Origin: Notospermus geniculatus
Taxonomy: Eukaryota; Nemertea; Pilidiophora; Heteronemertea; Lineidae
Direction of reading: 5' to 3'
NCBI GenBank assembly: GCA_002633025.1
Contig: NMRB01000698.1
Location: 145,183 to 209,182 of the forward strand
DNA: 64,000 nt
How positions within the stretch are numbered: position 1 is the stretch's first letter; the number at the start of each line of letters is the position of its first letter. The notes under the pieces are model-generated. The model saw only the letters and a list, made by a program, of their open reading frames with translations, was not told the DNA's origin and made no database searches. A program made the translations under genes and the position numbers. Positions 1 through 10,126 of this stretch are shown here, piece after piece.

Positions 1-1345
1 GGGGGGGGGGGGCGGAGATGGAAATATGTCCACTTTCACCATAGTTGCAGATAAAAGTCGTAACACCAGCGTAGTAGTATACTTGAAGTGATTCGAAAGA
101 GAATGGCTCCAAAGATGTCCATTGTCCAATTCGTTTCCCATGTGGTCAGTATTTCATCCCAAACCTCCAAAATGGCGGTGCAAAAATGTAACAGCCTTTG
201 TTTTCGGTAACTAAATGTCTCAATAAATTATTTTTGGGGAGCTTTGGGCGTCCACAGTACTGTGGAAACCTTGGCAAACAAGAGCAAGGTTTGGTTAAAA
301 TAAATGGCGTGTACGATGTACGATTACCATTCAGTGCTATTCGTTGGAGGTGGGCTCAAAGATGGAAGAGCTGGAAAAAACTAAATTGTTATTTGTCTAC
401 CAGTCGATGGTCTGACACTAAGTAATAAGTTGAACATTTTCAACTGTTTAGTTTGTTTACCAGCCGCACATTTTCACATCAACCCGCTTGAAGTGTTCGT
501 ACACCAGGAGAATTTTTGCCCGAAGTACATGTGGACCCTATGGACCGACCAAATCTCATGTAGGCCTATCTACACTCGATGAAGCTTGTAAAAGGTACAC
601 CTCGGCCACTGATTCAATATATTTGTGAGTTGCCTCTGCGTACTGAAAAGTACCGAGAGAGCTATCGCTACATAAAAGGTGGCAGCACTGTTGAGGATTT
701 GGGCGTTATGTGCCAGACGTTTGTGTAGCATACTGCGGAACTAAACGGCTGGCTGCGCGAGACTACTGTGTGAGTGGATGAAGAAGAGTAAGGCAAAAAC
801 CCCTGCTGTGGGAGGCTGTAGTGTGTCGGCCTATCCTTTGTGTAACGTGTGGGTCAGCCAGCAACAAGTCCACGATACCAAACCGAGTCAAGATCACAAG
901 AAGTACGGGAAACAGTTTTAATTTGGAGTACATGTAATTATCCGCCACTCATCAACACGCCCGCATGGCTCTTACTTTCTGCCATGGAGGCCTATGTCAA
1001 CACCGGAAGTCAACAAACTTCACTCAGAAAGCAGCTCTCAAAGTTTCGTCTCATACACACCATTCCCTGTTTTCGAAGTCAGAAAATAATTATGTAATTA
1101 CATGTATCGTGACCCCGTGAACTGCATTTTACCGTCGTTTTTCTATCAGTTTCGTTCCTCTCAGCAGACGAGGTATCGACCTCGTTGACATGTTGGCTGC
1201 GATGGTTATTGGTGACGAGGTTGAATGTGATGTTTCATTTTTTCAACAAGTGTAATGTTTTTCAATGTGGCAATTTTTCTGTGTGACTCCCAATGTTTGG
1301 AACACACTGGGAAACAGACTCACTGTTTCTCTTTGTGTGGGTCAA
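1..1345. other. Non-coding stretch with no recognised gene
   Basis: It starts with a 12-base G run and contains only short frames, which are not preserved between this copy and 14225-15784. Small indels and the N gap shift them. No domain, RNA gene or inverted-repeat element was recognised here. Confidence 0.5.
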
Positions 1346-1744
1346 TAGGGAGGTTTCGCAAATCTGACGAAAAACGAAGTACGAAATACGAAATTGGACT
1401 TCATTTCCATGACGTAACGCATTTCAGGAGATGGTTGGTACCACAAATATGGCCTGCTGCAAGAGCGTCTTTTAGCGTATGACGTTAGAACAATAGAGTT
1501 ACGGTGTACATGTATATTAAACTTTGAAATTTATCTTGCGTTTCCACTTCTTATCTACGAAGTGGAAATTTAAAAATTCAAGATGCACCATTAACTCTCG
1601 GTCTTACATGACATGCTAAAAGATGCACTGACAGCAGGGACATTTGTGGTAGCAACCATCTCCAGAAGTACATTACGTCCTGGAAATGAAGTTGAATTTC
1701 GTATTTCGTACTTCGTTTTTCGTCAGAGTTGCGAAACCTGCCTA
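1346..1744. mobile_element. Foldback MITE family 2, copy in unit I copy 1
   Basis: This element of about 395 bp has long terminal inverted repeats. The left end reads GGGAGGTTTCGCAAATCTGA. The right end is its imperfect inverse, and both arms continue into runs built on ACGAAGTACGAAATACGAA. A TA dinucleotide flanks each side (1346-1347 and 1743-1744), as expected for a Tc1/mariner-type target duplication. There is no transposase frame, so it is non-autonomous. Relatives are at 15787-16178 and 17367-17756. Confidence 0.8.
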
Positions 1745-2221
1745 CTATCAATTCCAGCCTTATTCCGTCAATCTTTGTAATGTCACACTGTCACATACTA
1801 GGCCACACTGAAAAACGTTACACCGGACGCGACTGAGTATTGGCAATCATGATGCATCCTTTGCATCTCAGCATCTTCCTTACGCTTCCTACTAACGTAA
1901 TTAGGCGCAACATTTCCGTTGTCGTTTTACTATAAAAATTATAACTGCCTCAATTTTCGTACCTAGGTCAAAATAAGACATTTCACAGACAACATACACC
2001 CTGAATGACTCCCGTAATTTCAACCATTTAAATATTGTGTAATCGCTTCTGATTATATTTGATAACCAATTTCCAACTCATTATTTTATTCATGTTTGTT
2101 ATGTTATCAATTTACATTAAACTCTGTTGATACATTCGTAGACATGTGCATTGTATTTTATGTACATGTATTTTGTTTTCTCTTAGTTGTATGTGTTATG
2201 TACATGCAGTTGTACATGAAT

Positions 2222-2676
2222 AGCCCTGGTTACACTACATAAAAACCCGCGTCTCACCCGGGCTTTTTCTGTTTACACCTGTTAAAAGCACGGGTCTAAT
2301 AGACCAGGTGTAACGTTTTTGAGCGTTCCTCATCTGCGAGTGTTCCCCTTCTATTGTCTGACGGAATAAGCCGCGACTCGACAATGGAGGACACAGAGAA
2401 AAAACGTGTCGATCTATCTGCCAGTGTTTCCAGAACAATAGGGGGAACACTGACACACGGAAACACTGAAAAACTTTACACCTGGGATGAAAAACCCGGG
2501 GCTAATAAGCTCTCAGAGCTGGAAGGGTTTTTGGAGGCTTAATTTAAATCACAGTTACAAGATTTTAGTAGGCCCTAGTGTCGACGCGCATCGCGTCTCA
2601 GGGGGTATTTTTCAGAGCCGGGCTTGACACGGGTCGCAAAAAAGCCCGGGGATTTCTATGTAGTGTAAACAGGACT
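2222..2676. mobile_element. Terminal-inverted-repeat element of about 455 bp, private to copy 1
   Basis: The ends are inverted copies of each other. Left: AGCCCTGGTTACACTACATA. Right end, inverse strand: AGTCCTGTTTACACTACATA. Both continue into C-rich stretches. The matching place in copy 2 (near 16580) lacks the element. Flanking AAT on both sides may be a 3-bp target duplication. The interior holds further short inverted motifs around ACACCTG and CCCGGG. No coding frame with a recognisable domain was seen, and the superfamily is unassigned. Confidence 0.75.
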
Positions 2677-3062
2677 AATGTATTTTGTTGTTCTCGTAGT
2701 TGTATGCGTTACGTACATGTACACGTACATGTAGTTGTATGGGTTACTTTTCTTGATAATAGCGATAATGCATGCATCATCGGCATCTGTTTTTAGCAAA
2801 CTACCAATATAAACTTATTATCGAAATAGTTGAAATGATTGTGTTACTCAAATACGCGGGGAATTACAACATTTACCATTCACAAATTCGGCAATAGGTG
2901 TCAATATCACCGTTTTAGGAACGTCATACTGTACGAGAAATCCGCACACCAGCGAGTCAACGGGTCGACCGCCCGCTGCGAGGAAATACTTAGCGTACTA
3001 GCTGATATAGCTCAATAAACGACTTCACTGTGATGCCATATTATTTGAATGCTCAGTCAGTC

Positions 3063-3291
3063 TAAAGCCTGCCGCACACTGGAGCTATCTGCTGAGCAAT
3101 GAGCAAATGCTCAGCAGATAGAGCTATTTGCTCAGCAGATAGCTCACCGAAAAATACGCGCACACGCGAGCTTTCTGCCTCGCGAGGCAAACATCTCACC
3201 GAAATTACGCGCACACGCGAGCTATCTGCTAAGCAAACGGTCTCGAATGACTTTTTGCTCAGCAGATAGCTCCAGTGTGCGGCAGGCTTTA
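3063..3291. mobile_element. Foldback MITE with GCCTGCCGCACACTGGAGC ends
   Basis: This element of about 229 bp has nearly perfect terminal inverted repeats of about 35 bp, beginning AAAGCCTGCCGCACACTGGA. The interior is made of repeated AGCTATCTGCT and GCTCAGCAGATAG words in both orientations. Copy 2 lacks it (near 17335). Open frames running through it are by-products of the repeats. Confidence 0.8.
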
Positions 3292-3311
3292 AGCAAGCAG
3301 CACCAGGCAAT

Positions 3312-3780
3312 ATCGCAAGCGATCTGTTCGCCGGCTAGCAAAATCGGCTGTTGACGCCAGGTGTGCGCTGGACAGCAATGCGTGGAATTCTCTCGCCAGC
3401 GATGCTCACCCAGTGTCAAAAAATTAATACCAACGGCGATATTCACTACTCTGCGGTGGCTGGCAAGATTGAGCAGACCCACAAACCTGGGTGTAGCCAA
3501 TGGAATTATGCCTGCACGTGCGATAGAACCGAAGTTATGAGCAAAAAGCGTCCCAGATGGCGGCCATTTTGAAATTCAAGATGGTGGTCGCTAGGGGGCG
3601 CTTTTCACGTGGCACCCATCCTTTAATTGATCAGTACGCTATAAAGCTGCAGCATACCAAGTTTGGTGCTTTTATACCGATTTGCATGATTTTACCCCTT
3701 ATCGGCCGGACTAAGAAGATCGTTGGTGAGTAGATCGGTTGTGACATCGCCTGTGCTGCTGGCTTTAGACCCACCAATCA
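3312..3780. other. Degenerate repeat stretch with a copy-1-only insertion of about 270 bp
   Basis: The flanks match 17760-17930 in copy 2, but about 3470-3742 is extra in copy 1. The extra part contains a GGCGGCCATTTTGAAATTCA word and an AAGTTTGGTGCTTTTAT word. It looks like an inserted dispersed repeat without clear terminal inverted repeats. No coding signal was recognised. Confidence 0.4.
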
Positions 3781-4189
3781 ACGAAGAGCAATTGGACCGA
3801 GGAATCATATCCTATCTGGGATTCGTCAACGACAGCACAATCAAACTCCTAACGAAAACAACGAGCAACGAATTGGAAATGACAGGAAAAAAATGAAATG
3901 GGACAATGACCGCGTGATCTGGAGGCATAATAAGCATACAATAAATGAATGAAAAACCGTCGGTAAATCATTTAGAAATGCCGATTAAATGCGTCTGGTC
4001 CGTTTTTAAAAATTCATTATGAATAAACAAATCGCAATTTTTTTCGTGTTCTACTAAAGTGACCGATAAATGCGGGGCTGTTTCGGCTGGTTGGTTGCTC
4101 CATTTTGGTCATTACGCGAGCAATCTGCCGAAGCCTCACTGAATATGAGCAGAGAGCACAATCCCCGACGACACATTGTATCTAGTTGC

Positions 4190-4400
4190 ATATCGGGCCG
4201 CCAGAGGGCGACATCACGGCTCGCTAGATGTCGCGTGCATCGGCTGCCACTGACCTACTTTCCCCTAACTCGCGCACGCGCAGTGATTCGTTGGCAACGG
4301 ACACAGATTTCTTGGCCAAGCAGCGATGCGCATGCTCGGGTTGCCATAGAAACCAAGATGGCGACAAGCGAAGGTACGAGGAATCGGCAACAGATCCAGA
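4190..4400 (+). promoter_or_regulatory. CpG-rich promoter-like block with NRF1-, RFX- and YY1-type motifs (copy 1)
   Basis: It stands out as CpG-rich in an AT-rich window. Visible motifs in order are CGCGCACGCGCAGTG (NRF1-like), GATGCGCATGC (NRF1-like), GTTGCCATAGAAACC (resembling an RFX X-box) and CCAAGATGGCGAC (YY1-like, often seen at or just after metazoan start sites). The YY1-like motif contains an ATG at 4358 that could begin a very short first coding exon, Met-Ala-Thr-Ser-Glu, ending at a possible donor GTACGA at 4374. The whole arrangement is kept at 18358-18570. The inference is a TATA-less promoter, and no downstream exon was recognised. A CpG-rich repeat is the alternative. Confidence 0.4.
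4358..4373 (+). CDS. Possible short first coding exon (5 codons plus 1 base), product unknown
   Basis: ATG GCG ACA AGC GAA G is followed by GT. The ATG lies inside a YY1-like motif just downstream of NRF1- and RFX-like sites. If the donor is not used, the frame runs 22 codons to a stop at 4424-4426. The identical start and donor occur at 18526-18542. No matching second exon was found, so this is speculative. Confidence 0.2.
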
Positions 4401-4442
4401 CACTGCAAATTGAGTGCCCGTTATGAACTGAATGACCACAGG

Positions 4443-4720
4443 TTTTAAACCGGTAGTTCAGCTTTAAACCCGGCCACATCCAGAGACAATTTAAACCGGT
4501 AGTTCAGCTTTAAACCCGGCCACATCCAGAGACAATTTAAACCGATAGTTCAGCTTTAAACCTGGCCACATCCAGAGACAATTTAAACCGGTAGTTCAAC
4601 TTTAAACCTGGCCACATCCAGAGACAATTAAAACCGGTAGTTCAGCTTTAAACCCGGCCACATCCAGAGACTATTCAAACCGGTAGTTCAGCTTTAAAGC
4701 CGGCCACATCCAGAGACAAT
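4443..4720. repeat. 46-bp minisatellite, six units (copy 1)
   Basis: Six head-to-tail units each read through TTTAAACCGGTAGTTCAGC and then a part ending GGCCACATCCAGAGACAA. Units differ at single positions (CCGGTAG/CCGATAG, CCCGG/CCTGG/GCCGG). The same six units with the same internal variants occur at 18611-18889, so the array predates the split of the two copies and has not changed length. Confidence 0.95.
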
Positions 4721-5483
4721 TACCACTCAAAGTGGAACAGAAAGACAATTTATTTATGACGAAGTCAGCAGCCAACATGTCGAGATTATTAAAAGCGTAA
4801 TTACCATAATACATGTTTCCTCGTAATTATATATAATTTGGCAATTCGCTTTCTGTATGATGTGACCCTCGACTTCTGGATGCTGGTATGACGGAGTACT
4901 GATGGTATTTATGTGGGAAAGTGTAACGCCGACCTAGGCCAACGTTTACCAGACTTGATAGGAGGTAAATGTAGAAAATTAGTATAAAATACTACAGTAA
5001 TGAAGTTAATAGTGAAATATTGGCGTTTAAAGGAAATTTCTTTATTAGATGTTTTCACATCGCGTTTTGTTAAGTTCTGTCTAGTTGTTGCAAACACGCC
5101 GTTTATGTAAAGTATTTAACCATAATCTTTATATTTTGTAGACCTAATCGCTGAGTTTGTTTATATCTGGTGTATTAAATGACTGGTAAACGTATGATTA
5201 TCATCTAGTGAAACAGATAGCGATTTACAGTACATTGTGGCGGGTATTATGTGTGTAATGTTACTACTGTATTACCCCGACGAGCCGTCAATGAGCAAAC
5301 AAGGTGTGAATTTCCCCATACATTAACTAGTAACTAGTATTTCGCATAGTGTACTGCACAACAGCGTAAAAGGCAGTGAAGGAAATTGCGAAATGAGACA
5401 TTTTCTTGTCTGAAAACCGGTATCGTCCCGTACACGCCGACATTTGTCATTACGTCATCGACATTTGTGAACTACGTCATCCT
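4721..5483. other. AT-rich non-coding stretch
   Basis: This is almost identical to 18890-19640. No gene, RNA or repeat element was recognised. A 62-codon reverse frame (4909-5097) is the same in both copies only because the whole block is the same. Confidence 0.5.
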
Positions 5484-5656
5484 TTAAGGCGCCGCTCCAC
5501 GCGACAGTTTTCTGTCGAACGTTTTCTGTCAGATAGTCAATTATTGCTGTCAGTAGACAACAAAAATTGCTGTCATACAGTACTGTCTGACAGCAATAAT
5601 TGACTATCTGACAGTAAACTTTCGATAGAAAACTGTTACGTGGAGCGGTGCCTTTA
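5484..5656. mobile_element. Foldback MITE with GGCGCCGCTCCACG ends
   Basis: This element of about 170 bp can fold end to end. The left arm AAGGCGCCGCTCCACG pairs with the inverted right end CGTGGAGCGGTGCCTT, and inner arms built on CTGACAGCAATAATTGAC also pair. It is absent at the matching site near 19648. TTTA occurs at both edges, suggesting a 3- or 4-bp target duplication, Harbinger-like if TTA. Confidence 0.75.
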
Positions 5657-5918
5657 GACGCTCATAGTTGGCGGTAAAATCATTTGTTTCATCAAGAAAG
5701 TGGCCCGGTGTGCACCGCGATGGGGACCGAAGAGCCAAAAAATATCCCAGAATTTTGCCCTCTTCCCACTAAAAAAATACTTCACGGTAGAATAAAAGCG
5801 TGGTATAGCTGAAGAAATCTACGACTCCATATTAAAATCTTACAAGCAGCGTCTCATGCTTGTAAGTGTAGACCTTTTCCCCCCGAGGCCGTGTCTCCTA
5901 TTACACTGCAAAGACCAA

Positions 5919-6020
5919 GGGCCTGTTTCATAAAGTGACTTAAAGCTGATGGTGTATTTTCCATTTAGTTAAAGGTGTATATATACCATTAGCTTAAAAT
6001 CATTTTATGAAACAGCCCCC
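5919..6020. mobile_element. Foldback MITE with GGGCCTGTTTCATAAAG ends (copy 1)
   Basis: This short inverted-repeat element has left GGGCCTGTTTCATAAAGTGA and a right end inverse to it (TTTTATGAAACAGCCCCC). It occurs also at 19915-20002 in copy 2, where part of the left arm (the CATA region) is missing. Confidence 0.7.
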
Positions 6021-6021
6021 A

Positions 6022-6136
6022 GGGTCCATATTCATAAACACAGGCCTACTTAAGTCAAAGTGTGATACTTATCTTTTGTGTTGAACAAAGGATAAGTGTC
6101 ACACTTAGACTAAAGTAGTTTTATGAATATGGGCCC
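6022..6136. mobile_element. Foldback MITE with GGGYCCATATTCATAAA ends, private to copy 1
   Basis: It has inverted ends GGGTCCATATTCATAAA and TTTATGAATATGGGCCC around a core with GATACTTATCTTTTGTG and its inverse. It is directly abutted to the previous element and absent in copy 2 near 20003. A relative at 37202-37313 is private to copy A of unit II. Confidence 0.75.
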
Positions 6137-6150
6137 TGGCATTTCAGATC

Positions 6151-6268
6151 AATGGCTAGTTTTCATAAAAGCTAGCAAATGCTACGCTTTGCACAGCAAT
6201 GTCCAATGTACATGCACTACAAAACTTGAAGTAAAAGCATTTGCTATCTTTTATGAATATCAGCCATT
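6151..6268. mobile_element. Foldback MITE with AATGGCTGRTATTCATAAAAG ends (copy 1)
   Basis: Inverted-repeat element whose left end contains TTCATAAAAGCTAGCAAATG and whose right end is the inverse (CATTTGCTATCTTTTATGAA). The core contains TTTGCACAGCAATGTCCAAT. The same family is at 20017-20159, 42035-42315, 43613-43737 and 58600-58985. Confidence 0.75.
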
Positions 6269-7143
6269 GCCAACCTCAGAATTGACGCGACTACCTCGAA
6301 GCATCTCCGTGCTTTTTTCATACCTCGCCTTCCTGCCGCAGCACTAATGACTTATGGATTATCATATTTGGAGCCGCTCAGCTCTGGAAGACGACGAACG
6401 CCTCATTGTCATTGCTGATAGAAACTGTTAGATACCTCATTGTCCAGGAGACATTCATTAAGTGAGAAGCCATTCTCGAATTCACAAGATGGTCCTTGAT
6501 AAGACTGATGAGAAACGCGCTCAAATACCCATTTTAGCAGCTCCCCACAAAAGGAAGCGAGAAAATTTCAAATCCGAATCGGAAGGCCTTAGATTTTGAG
6601 TATGTCTCAGAGCCACGGCCGCCTTTTCATTGAGTCCTTAATTACCGTCACGACTCCGTGACTATGGTGTTTGACTAGATCTCACGTAGCCCCGAGCCTG
6701 TTTTTGAGAGATCACATTAGTACCAGCGTGTATGTATAGCAGGGTTTGACCGCCATCGGCCATGCGCTAAAACAAAATGGCAGCGCCCATAGGGGACTTG
6801 AAAACAATATGGCCGACACGTGTATGGCTTTGTACAAGTGGTATCTATGCATATTTATGGCTGGATGTGGGACGTTGATTGAGACTGAGACAATTATGGT
6901 GGTATTTAGTGATTGATCTGTCTAATCAAGGCGAATGAGTGGATAAACACGAGAGAGCTATGTGAGAAAATGATTACTCGCGTTGTCCTTTCGTCGACTT
7001 TCAATACTATCACGGACGGCGGAAGATCGCTATCATTTGAGAGAATTCGGCCCGGAGGGTGCTCAAATTCACCTTCTAAGTTTTTGATCATATTTCCTCC
7101 ATTTCGTCTTGGCTTATACATGGTGGCGTACAATATATTCTAG
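6269..7143. other. Non-coding stretch shared by both copies
   Basis: Matches 20160-21034 with scattered substitutions. The frames at 6906-7143 on either strand are kept in length between copies but show no recognisable domain, and the substitutions do not respect codons (for example stop-neutral but non-conservative changes). No gene is called. Confidence 0.5.
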
Positions 7144-7295
7144 TAGCGAGGTTTAGAAACCAAACGATAAACGTAAACGTTTACGACAACGTAATTTTTG
7201 TACGGAAAATGCAATATAAAATCTGGTGAATGTGTAATATGAAAAATAACGTTGTCTAATGTTTACGTTTATCGTTTGATTTCTAAACCTCCCTA
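7144..7295. mobile_element. Mariner-like MITE family 1 (copy 1)
   Basis: Element of about 148 bp with long inverted arms. The left arm contains GAGGTTTAGAAACCAAACGA and ACGATAAACGTAAACG, and the right arm is the inverse ending TTTCTAAACCTCCC. TA flanks both sides. The core carries GAAAATGCAATATAAAATCTGG. Shared with 21035-21186. Confidence 0.85.
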
Positions 7296-7407
7296 ATGTA
7301 TTTTGTCCTGAACGGTCATCACACAATGAATGGTAAATTTAACTCTCATTGGGAAACGGTTGGTGATCAAAAGTTTTAAAAGATTCGTAAAACAAAGAGA
7401 TGAATGA

Positions 7408-7893
7408 ACATCTATATTATAATTGACGGTGGCGCTTTAACTTTGAACACGAACTCCTCCGTGGTTTCTGATCGAAATGGCACCATTTTCACAGGAAGTG
7501 TTGAAAATGACATGGGGGTGGCCATTAAGCGGGTGGCATTACATTTTTTTACCCTTAAACGAATAAAATGCAGGAAGAAACTTCCAATGATTTGCAATGC
7601 CCACTAGCCTGGTTTCACTGGCCACCGTGTAGATGGCGCTGCGTACGCAACACCATCTACACGGTGGCCGACGGAACCAGGTATAATGCATTGTCTTCAA
7701 CCAGGCAGGGTGATCAGAAAATAGGAACTTCAACACATAAAACTGCTGCCACATCTGCTTCCCATAAGCCTAGATTATTGTCCGAGGAGTTGGCCCCCAC
7801 TAAACATTTTCCTCCCACACAGAGACGTCCAGCAAAATGCCATCCACTGGCCACATGTATCCTGTGAATGTGCTCGCCATGGGTACCATGCTA
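7408..7893. mobile_element. Insertion of about 485 bp private to copy 1, with an internal hairpin
   Basis: Copy 2 goes directly from GAATGAACAT to TTTTATTGAAAATC (about 21280), so this block is inserted here or deleted there. It contains a strong hairpin (GGCCACCGTGTAGATGG at 7619 and its inverse near 7660). A 99-codon plus-strand frame ends KHFPPTQRRPAKCHPLATC, which faintly recalls the basic Cys-containing tail of piggyBac transposases, but too weakly to assign. Confidence 0.5.
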
Positions 7894-9010
7894 GTTTTAT
7901 TGAAAATCAAACACAGATAATGGACGCAGATACATGTAATATATTGATGAATAAACAATTCTATGTCTATGTTAATTACCTACTTCATCATTATGATAAC
8001 TAGAAAACCACTAAATACTCGTCGTTAATAGATATGCCATTTTCGCCGTACGATTTTATCAGTGGATTGTGTTTTTGATGAATTAATTATAGAAAATAGT
8101 TCTTGATGGGCTTAGCACGTGTGCACATGGACAGTAGTGCGGATAAAGTACATTCAAAATGTGTGTTTTTCTGGAAGTAGGACCTGGGGGATGGGTTCTA
8201 ATTTTACTAATTGGAAGACAATAGCCCTCCTAATTATGTACCCAACCCATCAGTACCCTGTCAACGAGGGATGCATAGACTGATCCACAGTTTGGCCATT
8301 TTTGAGATCAGAAGTCGTTTGGTCATGTTTAACAAACAAAAGCCTCCTGAACGGGCAGGCCTCATCCAAAGACTGTGACAAAAAATGCTAATTACTACCA
8401 AACGTCTCTTAAGAGAATGCTAGGCTGTAGGAGGGCACAACTTCCTTTTTTATTAGATCAAAAGGTCAGGGCCAGGGGGTCATTAAGCAAGGGACTCAAT
8501 TATCAGTCTGGGGGCGATGCTACTGTCTCAATCGGACGACACCCGCGGCGTTTTTGTACGAGTTTGTCCCTTGGTGTTTGAGACCCTCCAAGGGTCGCGA
8601 TCCCAAACACCAACCCTTTTGTCTTCAGTACAAGCTGGTACAAGGATCAGACACATTTTGGGGGACACAAAACCAAATCTTACCCTTTGATCTTGCTAAT
8701 GTATGAAGGGCGGTCACTCGCATTAGTCTTTCTAGTATATCCTTTTTTGAATGCCAATAAACAGCTTGTGTTGTAAATAGCGTTTTGTCGAATGCAAGCA
8801 AAACAGTGTTTTAAAATTGGAAATGCCACAATCGCGCTTAATCGTCTGTTCAAAAGATCAATCAAAATAATAGGGGAAATACTGAAGTAAGCCGACTGTA
8901 TTCTGGATATACCGCATAAAACCGAAACAAAACAAACAAGTATTCGGCCGGCATTTTTCCGCATCGGCTCACGATGAGAAAATGTAGAATGCAGCTTAAT
9001 TGGTGATCCC
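7894..9010. other. Non-coding stretch shared by both copies
   Basis: Matches 21288-22410. A small inverted motif around TTGGTGTTTGAGACC and GGTCGCGATCCCAAACACCAA-like sequence lies at 8570-8615. A 94-codon reverse frame is broken in copy 2, arguing against coding. Nothing else was recognised. Confidence 0.45.
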
Positions 9011-9466
9011 TAAAGCCCCAGTCACATATCCACTCCGGGGCCGTACGGCGAGTAAAAACAGACATTTTGGCCAATTTCTACGGTGCCCAGTTTGATCCAG
9101 TCTAATTTCCGCTTAAATATTGAGGCGATTTCGGCATACATGTAATTCATCTTAGATCCGTGTTTCAGTCTCTAAAATCCACGGCAAGCCGCTGGGTGGG
9201 GAAAATCGTACGGGGCCCGGTGGATTTGTGACCTTGGATTTAAGCCTAGGTCAAATGCACCGGGCCCCGTACGATTTTCCCCACCCAGCGGCTTGCTGTG
9301 GATTTTAGAGACTGAAACTCGGATCTCAGATGAATTATGCCGAAATCGCCTCAATGGATAAGCGGAAATTAGACTAGATCAAACATCGGGCATCGTAGAA
9401 ATTGGCCAAAATGTCTGTTTTTACTTGCCGTACGGGCCCCGGAGTGGATATGTGACTGGGGCTTTA
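9011..9466. mobile_element. Long near-perfect palindrome of about 456 bp, private to copy 1
   Basis: The whole element folds on itself around about 9238. The left half opens AAAGCCCCAGTCACATATCC and the right half closes with its inverse. Inner landmarks such as TCCACGGCAAGCCGCTGGGT and GAAATTGGCCAAAATGTCTG also appear in both orientations. It is followed by a repeat of GGTGATCCCTAAAG and then a shorter relative at 9479. Copy 2 has only the shorter relative (22411). Confidence 0.85.
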
Positions 9467-9478
9467 ATCGGTGATCCC

Positions 9479-9700
9479 TAAAGCTCCCGTCACCTATCCA
9501 CTCCCGGGCCCGTACGGCGAGTAAAAACAGACAGATTGCCCCTGATCCCCGGGGAATGAAAACCGCAGAAATGAAAATGAACATGAAAATGAAAATGAAA
9601 ATGGAAATCGTAATGGACCCGTACTGTCTCTAAAATCCACGGCAAGCCACTGGGTGGGGAAAATCGTACGGGACCCGGTGGACATGTGACGGGGGCTTAA
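9479..9700. mobile_element. Terminal-inverted-repeat element with AAGCYCCCGTCAC ends (copy 1)
   Basis: It starts TAAAGCTCCCGTCACCTATC and ends GACATGTGACGGGGGCTTAA, which are inverse ends. The interior contains a GAAAATGAA-type short tandem repeat (about 9565-9605) whose length differs from copy 2 (22411-22622), where it is much shorter. Confidence 0.75.
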
Positions 9701-9879
9701 ACGATAGCCGAAGGGACACTTTTGTTTAAACTGTTTTTACGTTTACATTGGCTTCGGCATCATGCGTTGTCGGACTGTGACTCATTAGGGAGGTTAAGAA
9801 ATCAAACGACAAACGTGATAACGTTTACGGCAACGTTAGTTTTGTACCGAAAATCCCAGATATCTGCAACAGTTGTTTT

Positions 9880-10126
9880 TTAAATCAGCAAACTCCTCAT
9901 TTTAAGCATTTATTTGAATCCCAAGGGGACCATTGCATTGTACATGTGATGTGCTCAATGCGTATTTATGAAGGAACAGCCAATAGGCCTAGGCAGTCAC
10001 AGTATTAGCTCATTCACTACAAATGTCGTCAGCCTATTGGCACTACTGACATCACAACTCATGGCAATAGTCTCCATGGATTGATAAAAATTCAAAAGTT
10101 TTCAATGAGTGGAGTCCCCCTTTAAC
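9880..10126. mobile_element. Dispersed repeat ending GGAGTCCCCCTTTAA (copy 1)
   Basis: Matches 22800-23047 in copy 2 and 38290-38545 in unit II copy A, where the complete element has inverted ends. Here the left end is truncated and abuts a half-copy of MITE family 1 (9787-9850). Confidence 0.7.

Noticed and set aside
4224-4479. Overlapping frames of 60-118 codons on both strands around the CpG-rich block
   Set aside because: They exist because CpG-rich sequence has few stop codons. They overlap on both strands and have no domain.
7568-7867. piggyBac-like tail in the copy-1-only insertion
   Set aside because: The similarity is limited to a KHFPPT-like and a Cys-containing word. No catalytic domain or TTAA ends are visible.
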